A stretch of 51,455 nt of DNA from a bacterium BMS3Abin06. Lineage in GTDB: Bacteria; Nitrospirota; Thermodesulfovibrionia; UBA6902. The position numbers were made by a program, and so were the translations under genes. The notes beneath the pieces are model-generated. The model made no database searches. It was not told the origin of the DNA and was given only the letters and a program-made list of their open reading frames with translations. The stretch spans positions 1-51,455 of the forward strand of contig BDSY01000078.1 of NCBI GenBank assembly GCA_002897895.1. The letters are read 5' to 3'. Within the stretch, counting starts at the first letter, position 1. Every line of letters begins with the position of its first letter. Below are positions 1-7,411 of this stretch, in pieces.

Positions 1-137
1 TGTCAATTAATTCCGGGCTCATATCTGAAAAATATCTTCTGTTCGACTTGTTGTTGAGGTTTATTTTTTATATTTACAGTAAATTTCCCGGTCTGCCTGT
101 TTTTTATGCACTCAGCGAGAATTGCTGCTTGTTAAGC

Positions 138-167
138 TTGAAACTTGTTTTTGTTATCATGCATAAT
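138..167 (+). promoter_or_regulatory. Possible sigma70 promoter for the Wzz-like gene
   Basis: TTGAAA at 138-143 and CATAAT at 162-167 are separated by 18 bp, about 70 bp upstream of the first gene. The -10 matches the consensus at five of six positions. The gene itself has no clear Shine-Dalgarno sequence. The rest of the first 237 bases is AT-rich and holds no other recognisable feature. Confidence 0.35.
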
Positions 168-237
168 ATAGATGCATAACCTTAAATGATAAGGGCAATT
201 TTTCAAAAAAACTTTCCGAATATTGCAATAATAAAAA

Positions 238-1608
238 ATGGAAAAAAATCTACTTGATTACTGGATAGTCTTATACAAAAGAAAAATATCTATAGTCATT
301 ATAACTTTTATATCGGTTATGACAACTATAGCGCTAAGCTTATTGTATAAGCCTGTTTATGAAGCAATAGCAGTTTGTTATGTGCCTGATAAATCACCCG
401 CAATGTCCTATATGTCAAGCAATTCATTAGGGGAGTTGGCGAGAGCCAAATTAGTGCCGAAGCCTGTTGAAGATGAGGCCGGGCCATATATCGGCATATT
501 AAAAAGCAAGAAAATTGCTGATCTTATTCATCAGGAGTTTCCTCTTAAAAAGGTTAATAAATTACTTAGGTCTGATATCTCTTTTGAACTCACAGATGAG
601 TACTTGCTAAGGATATATAGTAAGGACAATGATCCTGTGCTTGCCGCAAATGTCGCAAATGCCTATGTAAAATACTTGAACTCGTTTCTCCAGGATGCAT
701 CCATGAAAAATCTTGAACTGGATATTCCTATGATTAAAGGGGAGATTTCCGAGACTAACGAGAATTTAATTGAGGCAGGTAACGCGCTGAAAAGGTTTGA
801 AGAGGAAAGCAATATTGCTTCTATAGATGAAGAAATAATGCATCTTACCTCCCAGAGATTTTCATTTCAGGGGAAGCTTGAAGATACTAATGTTCTCATC
901 AGGGGAAATGATGGAAAAATCAAAGCATTTGAAACACAGCTTAAAAAAGAAGGAATTCTGATTGCTGAACAAGAGTTTTCTTTAACTAACTCATTAATTG
1001 ATTATCTTCAGAAGAAGCTCTCGGACTTATCTGCACAGATTTCATCTGCCTTGGTTGAGTTGAAAGAAACTCATCCTGATGTAAAGATGTTGAAAAATCA
1101 ATATAAAGAGACATCGGAAATATTAACACGGGAGATACAAAATCTTGTCTTATCTCAGATAAAGCCGGGCGATACCTTTTATGAACAATTAAGACAAGAG
1201 CTTGCTGATTTGGTTATTGACAAAAACAAACTACAGGCCACTTTGAAAGGTTATTCAGAGGCAATTGACAGAATAAACGAAAGACTTAAAAGATTGCCAT
1301 ATATAAAGACTGAATGGGAGAGATTAAATGAAAATATGGAACGATATAAAAAAATTTACGAACAGCTCAAGATGAATCTTCAGGAGGCTGAAATGCAGCA
1401 GGCGCGCCGGATACAATTTGTAGTGGTAGTAGATGAAGCTAAACCTCCTGAAAGCCCCTCCTTTCCTATATTATGGCTTAATGTAATGGTGGCTTTATTG
1501 TTTGGTTTAATAGCAGGTGTATTTTATGCCTTTTTTGTAGATTATATTAACGAGACAGGAAAGATAAGGACGGCTAAGATTATAAAGGAAGTTATCTCAA
1601 AAGAATAA
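238..1608 (+). CDS. Wzz/GumC-like polysaccharide chain-length determinant protein
   Basis: This 456-residue inner-membrane protein belongs to the polysaccharide co-polymerase family, which controls chain length or export of O-antigen or exopolysaccharide. An N-terminal membrane segment (about residues 17-37) follows a short cytoplasmic stretch. A long periplasmic region with extended coiled coil (about 165-390) comes next, then the family's proline-rich PPESPSFP motif just before the second membrane segment (about 407-435). The C-terminus is short, with no fused tyrosine kinase, so a BY-kinase would have to be separate. The next gene starts directly after its stop codon, so the two are probably cotranscribed. 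A NodU-type carbamoyltransferase 0.8 kb downstream fits a surface-polysaccharide locus that continues off the left edge. The family is clear; the polymer is not known. Confidence 0.85.
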   Translation: MEKNLLDYWIVLYKRKISIVIITFISVMTTIALSLLYKPVYEAIAVCYVPDKSPAMSYMSSNSLGELARAKLVPKPVEDEAGPYIGILKSKKIADLIHQEFPLKKVNKLLRSDISFELTDEYLLRIYSKDNDPVLAANVANAYVKYLNSFLQDASMKNLELDIPMIKGEISETNENLIEAGNALKRFEEESNIASIDEEIMHLTSQRFSFQGKLEDTNVLIRGNDGKIKAFETQLKKEGILIAEQEFSLTNSLIDYLQKKLSDLSAQISSALVELKETHPDVKMLKNQYKETSEILTREIQNLVLSQIKPGDTFYEQLRQELADLVIDKNKLQATLKGYSEAIDRINERLKRLPYIKTEWERLNENMERYKKIYEQLKMNLQEAEMQQARRIQFVVVVDEAKPPESPSFPILWLNVMVALLFGLIAGVFYAFFVDYINETGKIRTAKIIKEVISKE

Positions 1609-1851
1609 ATGGCATATCCATCGGATGAAATCAAGGAAGTCATTGAAAGGGTCGAGAATGAGAGAGCATCAGATGAACTTTCTTCACTTGAGCATGAGGA
1701 GGGGTTTGCAAAAAAACAGCTTACGCTCACTGAGAGGAGCAGGGTATACCTTGAGTTCCTCGGCGAGCTGACTGTTGGAATCGGTGTTGGAGTTTTTTCC
1801 ATGATATTTAATTTTATCCTGTTTGTATGGTTACTGCACATAGAGTTTTAA
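1609..1851 (+). CDS. Small single-pass membrane protein, unrecognised
   Basis: The 80-residue protein has a highly charged, probably helical N-terminal half rich in Glu/Arg (about residues 5-45) and one hydrophobic segment near the C-terminus (about 56-78). The ATG follows the upstream TAA with no gap, which argues for translational coupling with the Wzz-like gene and for a real gene. I recognise no family. A role as an accessory of the polysaccharide assembly machinery is only inferred from position. Confidence 0.6.
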   Translation: MAYPSDEIKEVIERVENERASDELSSLEHEEGFAKKQLTLTERSRVYLEFLGELTVGIGVGVFSMIFNFILFVWLLHIEF

Positions 1852-1957
1852 GCCACGGATTTACACGGATGCACACAGACAAATTTAAATACAAAAGCGA
1901 TCACAGTAGATTTGTCTTTGATAACAAAAGAAAAAATCAGCGCTCATCTGTGGCTGA
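1852..1957. repeat. Dispersed-type imperfect inverted repeat
   Basis: The intergenic stretch begins with AGCCACGGAT and ends with ATCTGTGGCTGA, which are near-complementary arms. The left arm also carries tandem CACGGAT/CACACAGA-like words. Sequences of this 'cacggat...atctgtggct' type recur between genes in many bacterial genomes. It is non-coding and fills nearly the whole gap between two small genes. Confidence 0.55.
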
Positions 1958-1969
1958 GCAATTACGGTA

Positions 1970-2266
1970 ATGGGTAAAAAAGAAAGAAAAGAAGAATCGG
2001 CTTTAATTAATCAGATAAAAGATTATAAACGCAAGTTCAGGGATTCTTTAAAAGAAAATCTCCTTAAAGAAAGAGAGCAAAGACATAAAAAAGGAGAGGT
2101 TTTTTTTAAAGGTCTCTGGGTCCCTGAAGATAAGCTTTTAACTGTCCGGAAAAAGCTTAAAAGGAGAGGATTGGTAATTTTTCTGGAAATACATGCCCTT
2201 GTCTTTATTTTATTGCTTTTTAACTATTTATTATGGTTCGGGTTTGAGAGATTTCTACTGCCATAA
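1970..2266 (+). CDS. Small basic membrane protein, unrecognised
   Basis: The 98-residue protein has a Lys/Arg/Glu-rich N-terminal two thirds (about residues 1-65) and one hydrophobic segment (about 67-92) near the C-terminus. The ATG lies in GGTAATGGG without a strong ribosome-binding site. It sits between a polysaccharide co-polymerase gene and a carbamoyltransferase gene. NodU-type carbamoyltransferases are often accompanied by small membrane proteins (SxtJ, DUF5989), but I do not recognise this sequence as either. Confidence 0.55.
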   Translation: MGKKERKEESALINQIKDYKRKFRDSLKENLLKEREQRHKKGEVFFKGLWVPEDKLLTVRKKLKRRGLVIFLEIHALVFILLLFNYLLWFGFERFLLP

Positions 2267-2372
2267 CTAACCTGTCAAGCATCAATTTATTCATCAATTA
2301 AAAATAATTTTACAACGGAGTTTTCTTGATTTTTTCTATGGTTGAATCAGGATAAGCGCGAATGGTTAAAAA

Positions 2373-4079
2373 ATGATTATCTTAGGCATAAATAACATGC
2401 ATGACGCATCGGCAGCCATTGTAATTGACGGAAAAGTAATTGCTGCGGCTGAAGAAGAAAGATTTACAAGGGTCAAACATACGAGAGGCTTCCCCAAAAA
2501 TGCCATGCAGTTCTGCCTTGATTTTGCCGGGATAAAAATCGGTGATGTTGATATTATCTGTGCGTCATGGAGGCCGTGGGCCCTCAGGGTAAGGGCCACA
2601 CAGGCGCTGAAAAGCCTTTTCACATCTCCTGCCCTGTTCAGGGCGAAAACCTCAAGGGGCATGGGGCAGATGCAGAATGAATGGGCTGAACTTTTCAGGT
2701 TCAGGCGCACAATTGAAAATCATTTTGGAAAAGGAAACTATAAAATAGAATTTGTAGATCATCATCTTTCCCATGCTGCATCCGCTTTTTTATTCTCTCC
2801 TTTTGAGAGGGCGGCTGTTTTGACTGTTGACGGAGCGGGCGAGGCGGATACGACAGCGCTATGGATCGGTGATGGAACAAGCATCAAAAAACTTGAATCA
2901 ATCAGGCTGCCGTATTCTCTCGGACAGTTTTATTCGGCTGTAACGGCCTTTCTTGGTTTCAAGGTTCAGTCGGACGAATATAAGGTGATGGGGCTTGCGG
3001 CTTATGGAGAGCCTGTATATGCAGATTATATCGGGAAGAACGTTATAAAGCTTCTTCCCAATGGTCTTTTTAAAATAGACCCTTATTTTGCAGATTATCA
3101 TCTTGCACGTGACGGTGTATTTCGTAAAACGGCTATTGATGTATTTGGAGAGCCGAGAAAAAAGGAAGAAGAAGTTACAAAACGGCACATGGATATTGCC
3201 GCCAGCGCGCAGGCAGTTGTTGAAGATGCTATCTTTCACGTAGTTAATCACTTATGCAAAATAACAAATCTGGATAAGTTATGCATGGCCGGAGGGGTTG
3301 CCTTTAATTGTGTTGCTAATGGAAAATTGTTCAAGAAAACATCTGTAAAAGATGTTTTCATACAACCTGCTGCCGGGGATGCAGGTTGTGCATTAGGTTC
3401 TGCATTGTATCTCGAACATAAAAATACGGGAAGAGAGAGGCAATTTAATTTAAATAATGCTTACCTGGGTCCGTCATTCAGTTCATCAGATGCTGAAAAG
3501 GCATTAAAGGATATGAATATCCCATATGAAAAACTTCCTGAAGATATACTCTTCAGCAGAACTGCCGGGGAACTTGCTGACGGCAAACTGGTCTGCTGGT
3601 TCCAGGGAAAGATGGAGTGGGGGCCAAGGGCGCTGGGAGCAAGGAGCTTGCTTGCAGACCCCAGAAGGGCTGAAATGAAGGATATAATTAATGAAAAGGT
3701 TAAACAACGGGAACAATTCAGGCCATTTGCACCGTCCATTCTATCTGAGCATGCTCACGAGATTTTTGAGTATTATCATAATTCTCCATTCATGATTTTT
3801 ACCTTCCCTGTAAAGAAGAGTATGGCGGATAAGATACCGGCAGTGGTGCATATTGACAAGACTGCAAGACCCCAGGCTGTATTTAAAGAGACTAATCCCG
3901 GGTATTGGAAGTTGATAAATGAATTCTACAAAATTACAGGTATTCCACTGCTTCTCAATACATCATTCAATGTCCAGGAGCCTATAGTATGTACGCCTAA
4001 GGATGCAATAACCACTTTTCTGAATACAAAGGTGGATTATTTAATCCTTGAAGACTGCATGGCAAGGTTGCCGGGATAG
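2373..4079 (+). CDS. NodU/CmcH-family carbamoyltransferase
   Basis: This 568-residue enzyme belongs to the family that transfers the carbamoyl group of carbamoyl phosphate to a hydroxyl of a sugar or other metabolite. The N-terminal Kae1-like ASKHA half carries the DGKVIAAAEEERFTRVKH signature near residue 30 and the metal-binding DHHLSHAASAF motif near residue 130. The C-terminal carbamoyltransferase half contains GKMEWGPRALGARSLLADPR (about 414-433), RPFAPS and NTSFNVQEPI, so both halves look intact. Length is normal for the family. The context suggests carbamoylation of a surface polysaccharide or a glycosylated product; the acceptor cannot be read from sequence. The DUF5989 protein that often accompanies such enzymes is 26 kb away, at 30528. 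Confidence 0.9.
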   Translation: MIILGINNMHDASAAIVIDGKVIAAAEEERFTRVKHTRGFPKNAMQFCLDFAGIKIGDVDIICASWRPWALRVRATQALKSLFTSPALFRAKTSRGMGQMQNEWAELFRFRRTIENHFGKGNYKIEFVDHHLSHAASAFLFSPFERAAVLTVDGAGEADTTALWIGDGTSIKKLESIRLPYSLGQFYSAVTAFLGFKVQSDEYKVMGLAAYGEPVYADYIGKNVIKLLPNGLFKIDPYFADYHLARDGVFRKTAIDVFGEPRKKEEEVTKRHMDIAASAQAVVEDAIFHVVNHLCKITNLDKLCMAGGVAFNCVANGKLFKKTSVKDVFIQPAAGDAGCALGSALYLEHKNTGRERQFNLNNAYLGPSFSSSDAEKALKDMNIPYEKLPEDILFSRTAGELADGKLVCWFQGKMEWGPRALGARSLLADPRRAEMKDIINEKVKQREQFRPFAPSILSEHAHEIFEYYHNSPFMIFTFPVKKSMADKIPAVVHIDKTARPQAVFKETNPGYWKLINEFYKITGIPLLLNTSFNVQEPIVCTPKDAITTFLNTKVDYLILEDCMARLPG

Positions 4080-4156
4080 CTACATAACAAAAAAGTTGAA
4101 CAGAAAGGATCGAATGAAATCGACCCCTTCTGTCCGCTATCCTGATCCCAGGTTTT

Positions 4157-4552
4157 TCAGACAGTCACGCGAAGGCGATTATCATAGATATCTTTTGTGT
4201 CCTCATAGTTGTTCTTCAGATATTCACGGTTTACGTAGATCTCTTTTTTGACATCGGGATGACTGTTTAGATATTTGCGGTCTGCATGGATCTCTTTTTT
4301 GACGTCGGGATGATTGTTCAGATACTTGCGGTCTGCATGGATAGCCTTTGCGTCATTGGGATTATTATTTAACCACTTACGGTGTGTGTAGATGTCCTTT
4401 GAGTCAACGGGATTATTATTTAACCACTGGCGGTGTTTGTTGATGTCTTTTGAGACTTTGGGATTATTTTTCAGGTAATCACGGTTTTCATACGCTGCCT
4501 TTGCCACCTGGGAATCAGGGGCTATACAGTTTCCAACGGTACCAATACTCAT
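4157..4552 (-). CDS. Protein of six 17-residue tandem repeats, unrecognised
   Basis: The ATG at 4552 follows a perfect AAAGGAGG ribosome-binding site, so I use it rather than an in-frame start six codons upstream. The 131-residue product has a 20-residue N-terminus (begins MSIGTVGNC), six consecutive 17-residue repeats (residues 21-122, DNA 4187-4492) and a 9-residue tail that starts a seventh. The repeat consensus is aromatic/His-x-x-Arg-x-[YW]-Leu-Asn-Asn-x-Pro-x-x-x-Lys-x-Ile. The Asn-Asn-Pro turn alternating with an amphipathic helix suggests a short alpha-solenoid. There is no signal peptide and no membrane segment. The two most similar units differ at only a few bases, so duplication is recent or ongoing. 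I know no family for it. A short leader ORF with its own strong ribosome-binding site precedes it. Confidence 0.7.
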   Translation of the reverse strand: MSIGTVGNCIAPDSQVAKAAYENRDYLKNNPKVSKDINKHRQWLNNNPVDSKDIYTHRKWLNNNPNDAKAIHADRKYLNNHPDVKKEIHADRKYLNSHPDVKKEIYVNREYLKNNYEDTKDIYDNRLRVTV

Positions 4553-4596
4553 TTTGAACCTCCTTTGCAATTTTTAATTTCAATTGATAATAAACT

Positions 4597-4611
4597 TCAA
4601 TTATGAAACAT
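4597..4611 (-). promoter_or_regulatory. Four-codon leader ORF (MFHN-stop) upstream of the 17-mer repeat gene
   Basis: An AAGGAGGTG Shine-Dalgarno sequence at 4620-4628 (minus strand) lies 8 bases before ATG TTT CAT AAT TGA, 44 bases upstream of the repeat gene's own strong site. Two near-ideal ribosome-binding sites in one leader suggest a translated mini-ORF and possible translational control. It could also be a chance ATG after a Shine-Dalgarno-like mRNA element. Confidence 0.35.
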
Positions 4612-4628
4612 ACTTTAATCACCTCCTT

Positions 4629-4921
4629 TTTACACAAAGTTATTTTTTAATCCTTGACAGTAATAATCATGGTTAGCAATAATAATGCCAATATAAACTT
4701 AATATAAATTTTCTAATTATATTTAAGATGGTATGTCCGATAACCTGATTCCTGTTAATAGTCCTGATGTATTGTTATGATAATTTTTGGGTAATTTTTG
4801 CTCAGTCCCGGAAAAAAATTCACAACAGCCTGGATGTATTTTGCTGATCTGCCGGAAAGTAAAGTATTAAGTGATAGGGGAAAGAAATTAAAAAAGTGCT
4901 GGTAAAGAGGCAGGGAACATT
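4629..4921. other. Divergent intergenic region
   Basis: This AT-rich spacer separates the minus-strand repeat gene from the plus-strand gene at 4922. A plus-strand TTGACA at about 4656 with AATAAT 18 bp downstream is a possible promoter, but it lies about 240 bp from the next start. I see no RNA gene or long palindrome here. Confidence 0.3.
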
Positions 4922-5176
4922 ATGAATTATTTGCAGTTTGACAGGGTTATCACTCTTGCATCAAAGGACACAAAAAAAGGAGCAAGAATTGTTGCAAAGG
5001 TTTTCTACCGGATATTGCGAAAAAATGGTTTCTCGGAGAATCAGATTATTGATATTGCAACAAATATACTCAACTGTTTGACAGAAAGCTTAAAAGGTTA
5101 TGAAAAAAAGATAGAGAAAACACGTAAAGAAGAAAATGATGAGGAGTGTCCTCGAAATTCGAGCGATAAAATTTAA
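4922..5176 (+). CDS. Small hypothetical protein, unrecognised
   Basis: The 84-residue soluble protein looks mostly helical, with a hydrophobic pattern around residues 20-55 and a strongly charged Lys/Glu-rich tail from about residue 57. There is no signal peptide, membrane segment or metal-binding motif. The ribosome-binding site is weak (GGGAACATT before ATG). It precedes an exported propeller protein by 165 bp but need not be linked to it. Coding status is likely from length and composition, not proven. Confidence 0.5.
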   Translation: MNYLQFDRVITLASKDTKKGARIVAKVFYRILRKNGFSENQIIDIATNILNCLTESLKGYEKKIEKTRKEENDEECPRNSSDKI

Positions 5177-5341
5177 TAAAAATGCAGCCCGTTGCAGGAA
5201 TCCGCAAGCCAAAGAAATCGTGATGGAAAGGAGGTGGCGGATTAAAGCATATAAATTTGCAGAGCCCTTCCTGCTGCACCAAATAGAAGGGACAATCCCT
5301 CTTTGAGGGTAACTTATGACTTTTTAAACCAGGGGGTTATT

Positions 5342-7138
5342 ATGTTTATCAGGGACTTACCGAAAGTATTATTTTTAATTCTTGCAACAATAGCATTCCT
5401 TATCGGTGGAGTGACATTTTCCGGGGCCAAACAGCTGCCTATCACTACCAACTCCTGCAGCGTGGCTGACTTCGGATCGGCCAACTCTACCGGACTGGGA
5501 TATAACAGTGCATCCGGGAGTCTGGCCGTGACTGACAGCTACGATGATGAGGTCTATATCTACGATTCCGACTGCAACCTCATATCAAGCTTCGATACGG
5601 CAAGTTTTGCCCTTCCCGCATGGGAGCCCGAGGACATCACCTATAATCCTGCGGACGCCATGTACGCCATAGTGGACGCCTATCAGGATGAGGTTTACTT
5701 CACCGACACAACGGGGACGGTTCTTGGCAACTGTGACATAGCAGTCCTCGGCTCTACGTCACCCAGAGGTATAGCCTATAACACGACTTCCGACAATTAC
5801 GCTATTACGGACAACGGCACTGACAAGGTCTATATCATCGATGACAGCGTAATGAACGGGGGGTCATGCAACCAGTTAAACCAGTTCGACACTATTGTAT
5901 TCGGGAGCGACAACCCCAATGATATTACTTATCTCCAGGACACCGATGAGTACGCCGTAGCGGACTGGAACGACACGGAGATATATATCATCAGCACCTC
6001 CGGAAGCCTCAGAACTCAGTTCGATACCTACTATGGGCTCGGGAATTCCTATCCTGCCGGTGTGGTATACGTGTCCTCGGAAAAGAGGTACTATATAGTG
6101 GACAACTATAACGTATCCTACCAGGTCGACGCCCGTGGCACCAGTGAATTTCTCTGCGACACAGGGGGGCTTGGAAGCCCGGATCCTTCGGATGTGACAT
6201 TCAATCCGGGTACGAACGAGATCGCGTTTGTGGATAATACATCGGATACTGTCTATATTCTGGACCTAATAGATTTCGGCGGCACCCTCATCTGCGTACC
6301 CGACCGCCAGTTCAGCACCTTGACTTTCGGCTCTGACAACCCCACGGGTATCGCCTACATCCCCACAACAAACCAGCTCGCCATCACAGACTACTACGAC
6401 CACGAGATATACTTTGTCGGATACGACTCGGAAACACTTGAAGACCAGTGTGATACCGGAGCGCTGGGAATGCACTATCCGCAGGGGATAGATTACATAG
6501 CCCAGCTTGACAAGCTCGTAGTGGTCAACGACCAGGACGACGCCCTCTTTCTGATGGACCGCTCAACATGCGAACCTGTAAACCAGAACGCTCTCGACAC
6601 CCTTGAGCTGTGGGGGGGCGGCACCAGTATCCCTGGAGCGGCATTCCAGGCAGGAGGCGGCAGATTCCTTGTTGCGGATAACAGCTACGACGAGGTGTAT
6701 ATCTCCAATTTCGAGGGTTTCAGGGAGCGCAGGTTCGATACATACGGTCTGGGGCTTGCGACCATCTCCGGGCTCACTCCGATGCCGGGTGGGGAACAGT
6801 TCCTCGTGACCGATGCGGGTCTTGATGATATCTATATCTGGACCATCCCGCTTCTTAAAGAAGCGCCTTTCTCCATATCCGGCCAGTACACATCTTCAGG
6901 GCTTGGCGGGACGATGATGCTCTTTGAAAGGGGCGGCGGCCATTTTACGGGAACTTTCGATACAGGAACCATTACTGCCCCGATCTTCGGATATTATGAT
7001 GCGGCAACCGGAAACATTTCCCTGGGCGGTACGCTTCCAAACGGCGTGCCTATGGTATGGAAAGGGACGGTTTCGTCGGATCTCAATACGATAACCCTTA
7101 CAGGCTCTCCCATCGGGACATTGACACGGGTCTATTAG
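5342..7138 (+). CDS. Exported beta-propeller repeat protein
   Basis: I start at ATG 5342 because AGGGGG lies 7 bases upstream and the product then opens with a good signal peptide (MFIRDLPKVLFLILATIAFL..., cleavage near residue 30). The 598-residue protein contains about ten repeats of roughly 45 residues with the pattern hydrophobic-x-YNP-x(4-8)-hydrophobic-x-D-x(4)-D-E-hydrophobic-Y-I-x-D. This resembles NHL/YncE-type or SdiA-regulated propeller blades. The Asp-rich loops could bind calcium. A C-terminal Gly-rich beta domain of about 85 residues (from about 512) follows. GC and codon use are visibly richer than in neighbouring genes, suggesting separate acquisition. A terminator follows. 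The likely site is periplasmic or extracellular; the ligand is unknown. Confidence 0.75.
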   Translation: MFIRDLPKVLFLILATIAFLIGGVTFSGAKQLPITTNSCSVADFGSANSTGLGYNSASGSLAVTDSYDDEVYIYDSDCNLISSFDTASFALPAWEPEDITYNPADAMYAIVDAYQDEVYFTDTTGTVLGNCDIAVLGSTSPRGIAYNTTSDNYAITDNGTDKVYIIDDSVMNGGSCNQLNQFDTIVFGSDNPNDITYLQDTDEYAVADWNDTEIYIISTSGSLRTQFDTYYGLGNSYPAGVVYVSSEKRYYIVDNYNVSYQVDARGTSEFLCDTGGLGSPDPSDVTFNPGTNEIAFVDNTSDTVYILDLIDFGGTLICVPDRQFSTLTFGSDNPTGIAYIPTTNQLAITDYYDHEIYFVGYDSETLEDQCDTGALGMHYPQGIDYIAQLDKLVVVNDQDDALFLMDRSTCEPVNQNALDTLELWGGGTSIPGAAFQAGGGRFLVADNSYDEVYISNFEGFRERRFDTYGLGLATISGLTPMPGGEQFLVTDAGLDDIYIWTIPLLKEAPFSISGQYTSSGLGGTMMLFERGGGHFTGTFDTGTITAPIFGYYDAATGNISLGGTLPNGVPMVWKGTVSSDLNTITLTGSPIGTLTRVY

Positions 7139-7195
7139 CAGGATAGTATTTATGGCTGGGCTCATTTTAACAGGGACAGCCTGTTTTTAAAAAAA

Positions 7196-7221
7196 GGAGG
7201 GGCCGTGCGGCCCCCTCTTTC
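7196..7221 (+). terminator. Rho-independent terminator after the propeller gene
   Basis: A GC-rich stem (GAGGGGCC with its complement GGCCCC/CCTC) with a GTGC loop is followed by TCTTTCTTT. It lies about 60 bp after the stop codon. Confidence 0.8.
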
Positions 7222-7411
7222 TTTAAGTTTTTTCCGGGTGAGTGAAAATTTTATACAGAAATATGCTATCTTGTTAAGAGAAGTTTATCTCTGACATTGT
7301 TTGGTTCAGCGATTATTTTAATAAGATAAGCAGGAAAGAATAAAAGAGGGAGGTGAAGCTCAAATCTATAAAAGGCTTGTAAATCCTGATAACAAAGAAA
7401 GGAGCGAAGTG

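Noticed and set aside
5177-5341. Possible riboswitch upstream of the propeller gene (GCAGCCCG...CCGCAAGCC words).
   Set aside because: The words resemble parts of c-di-GMP-I or cobalamin elements, but the conserved core and pairing could not be traced.
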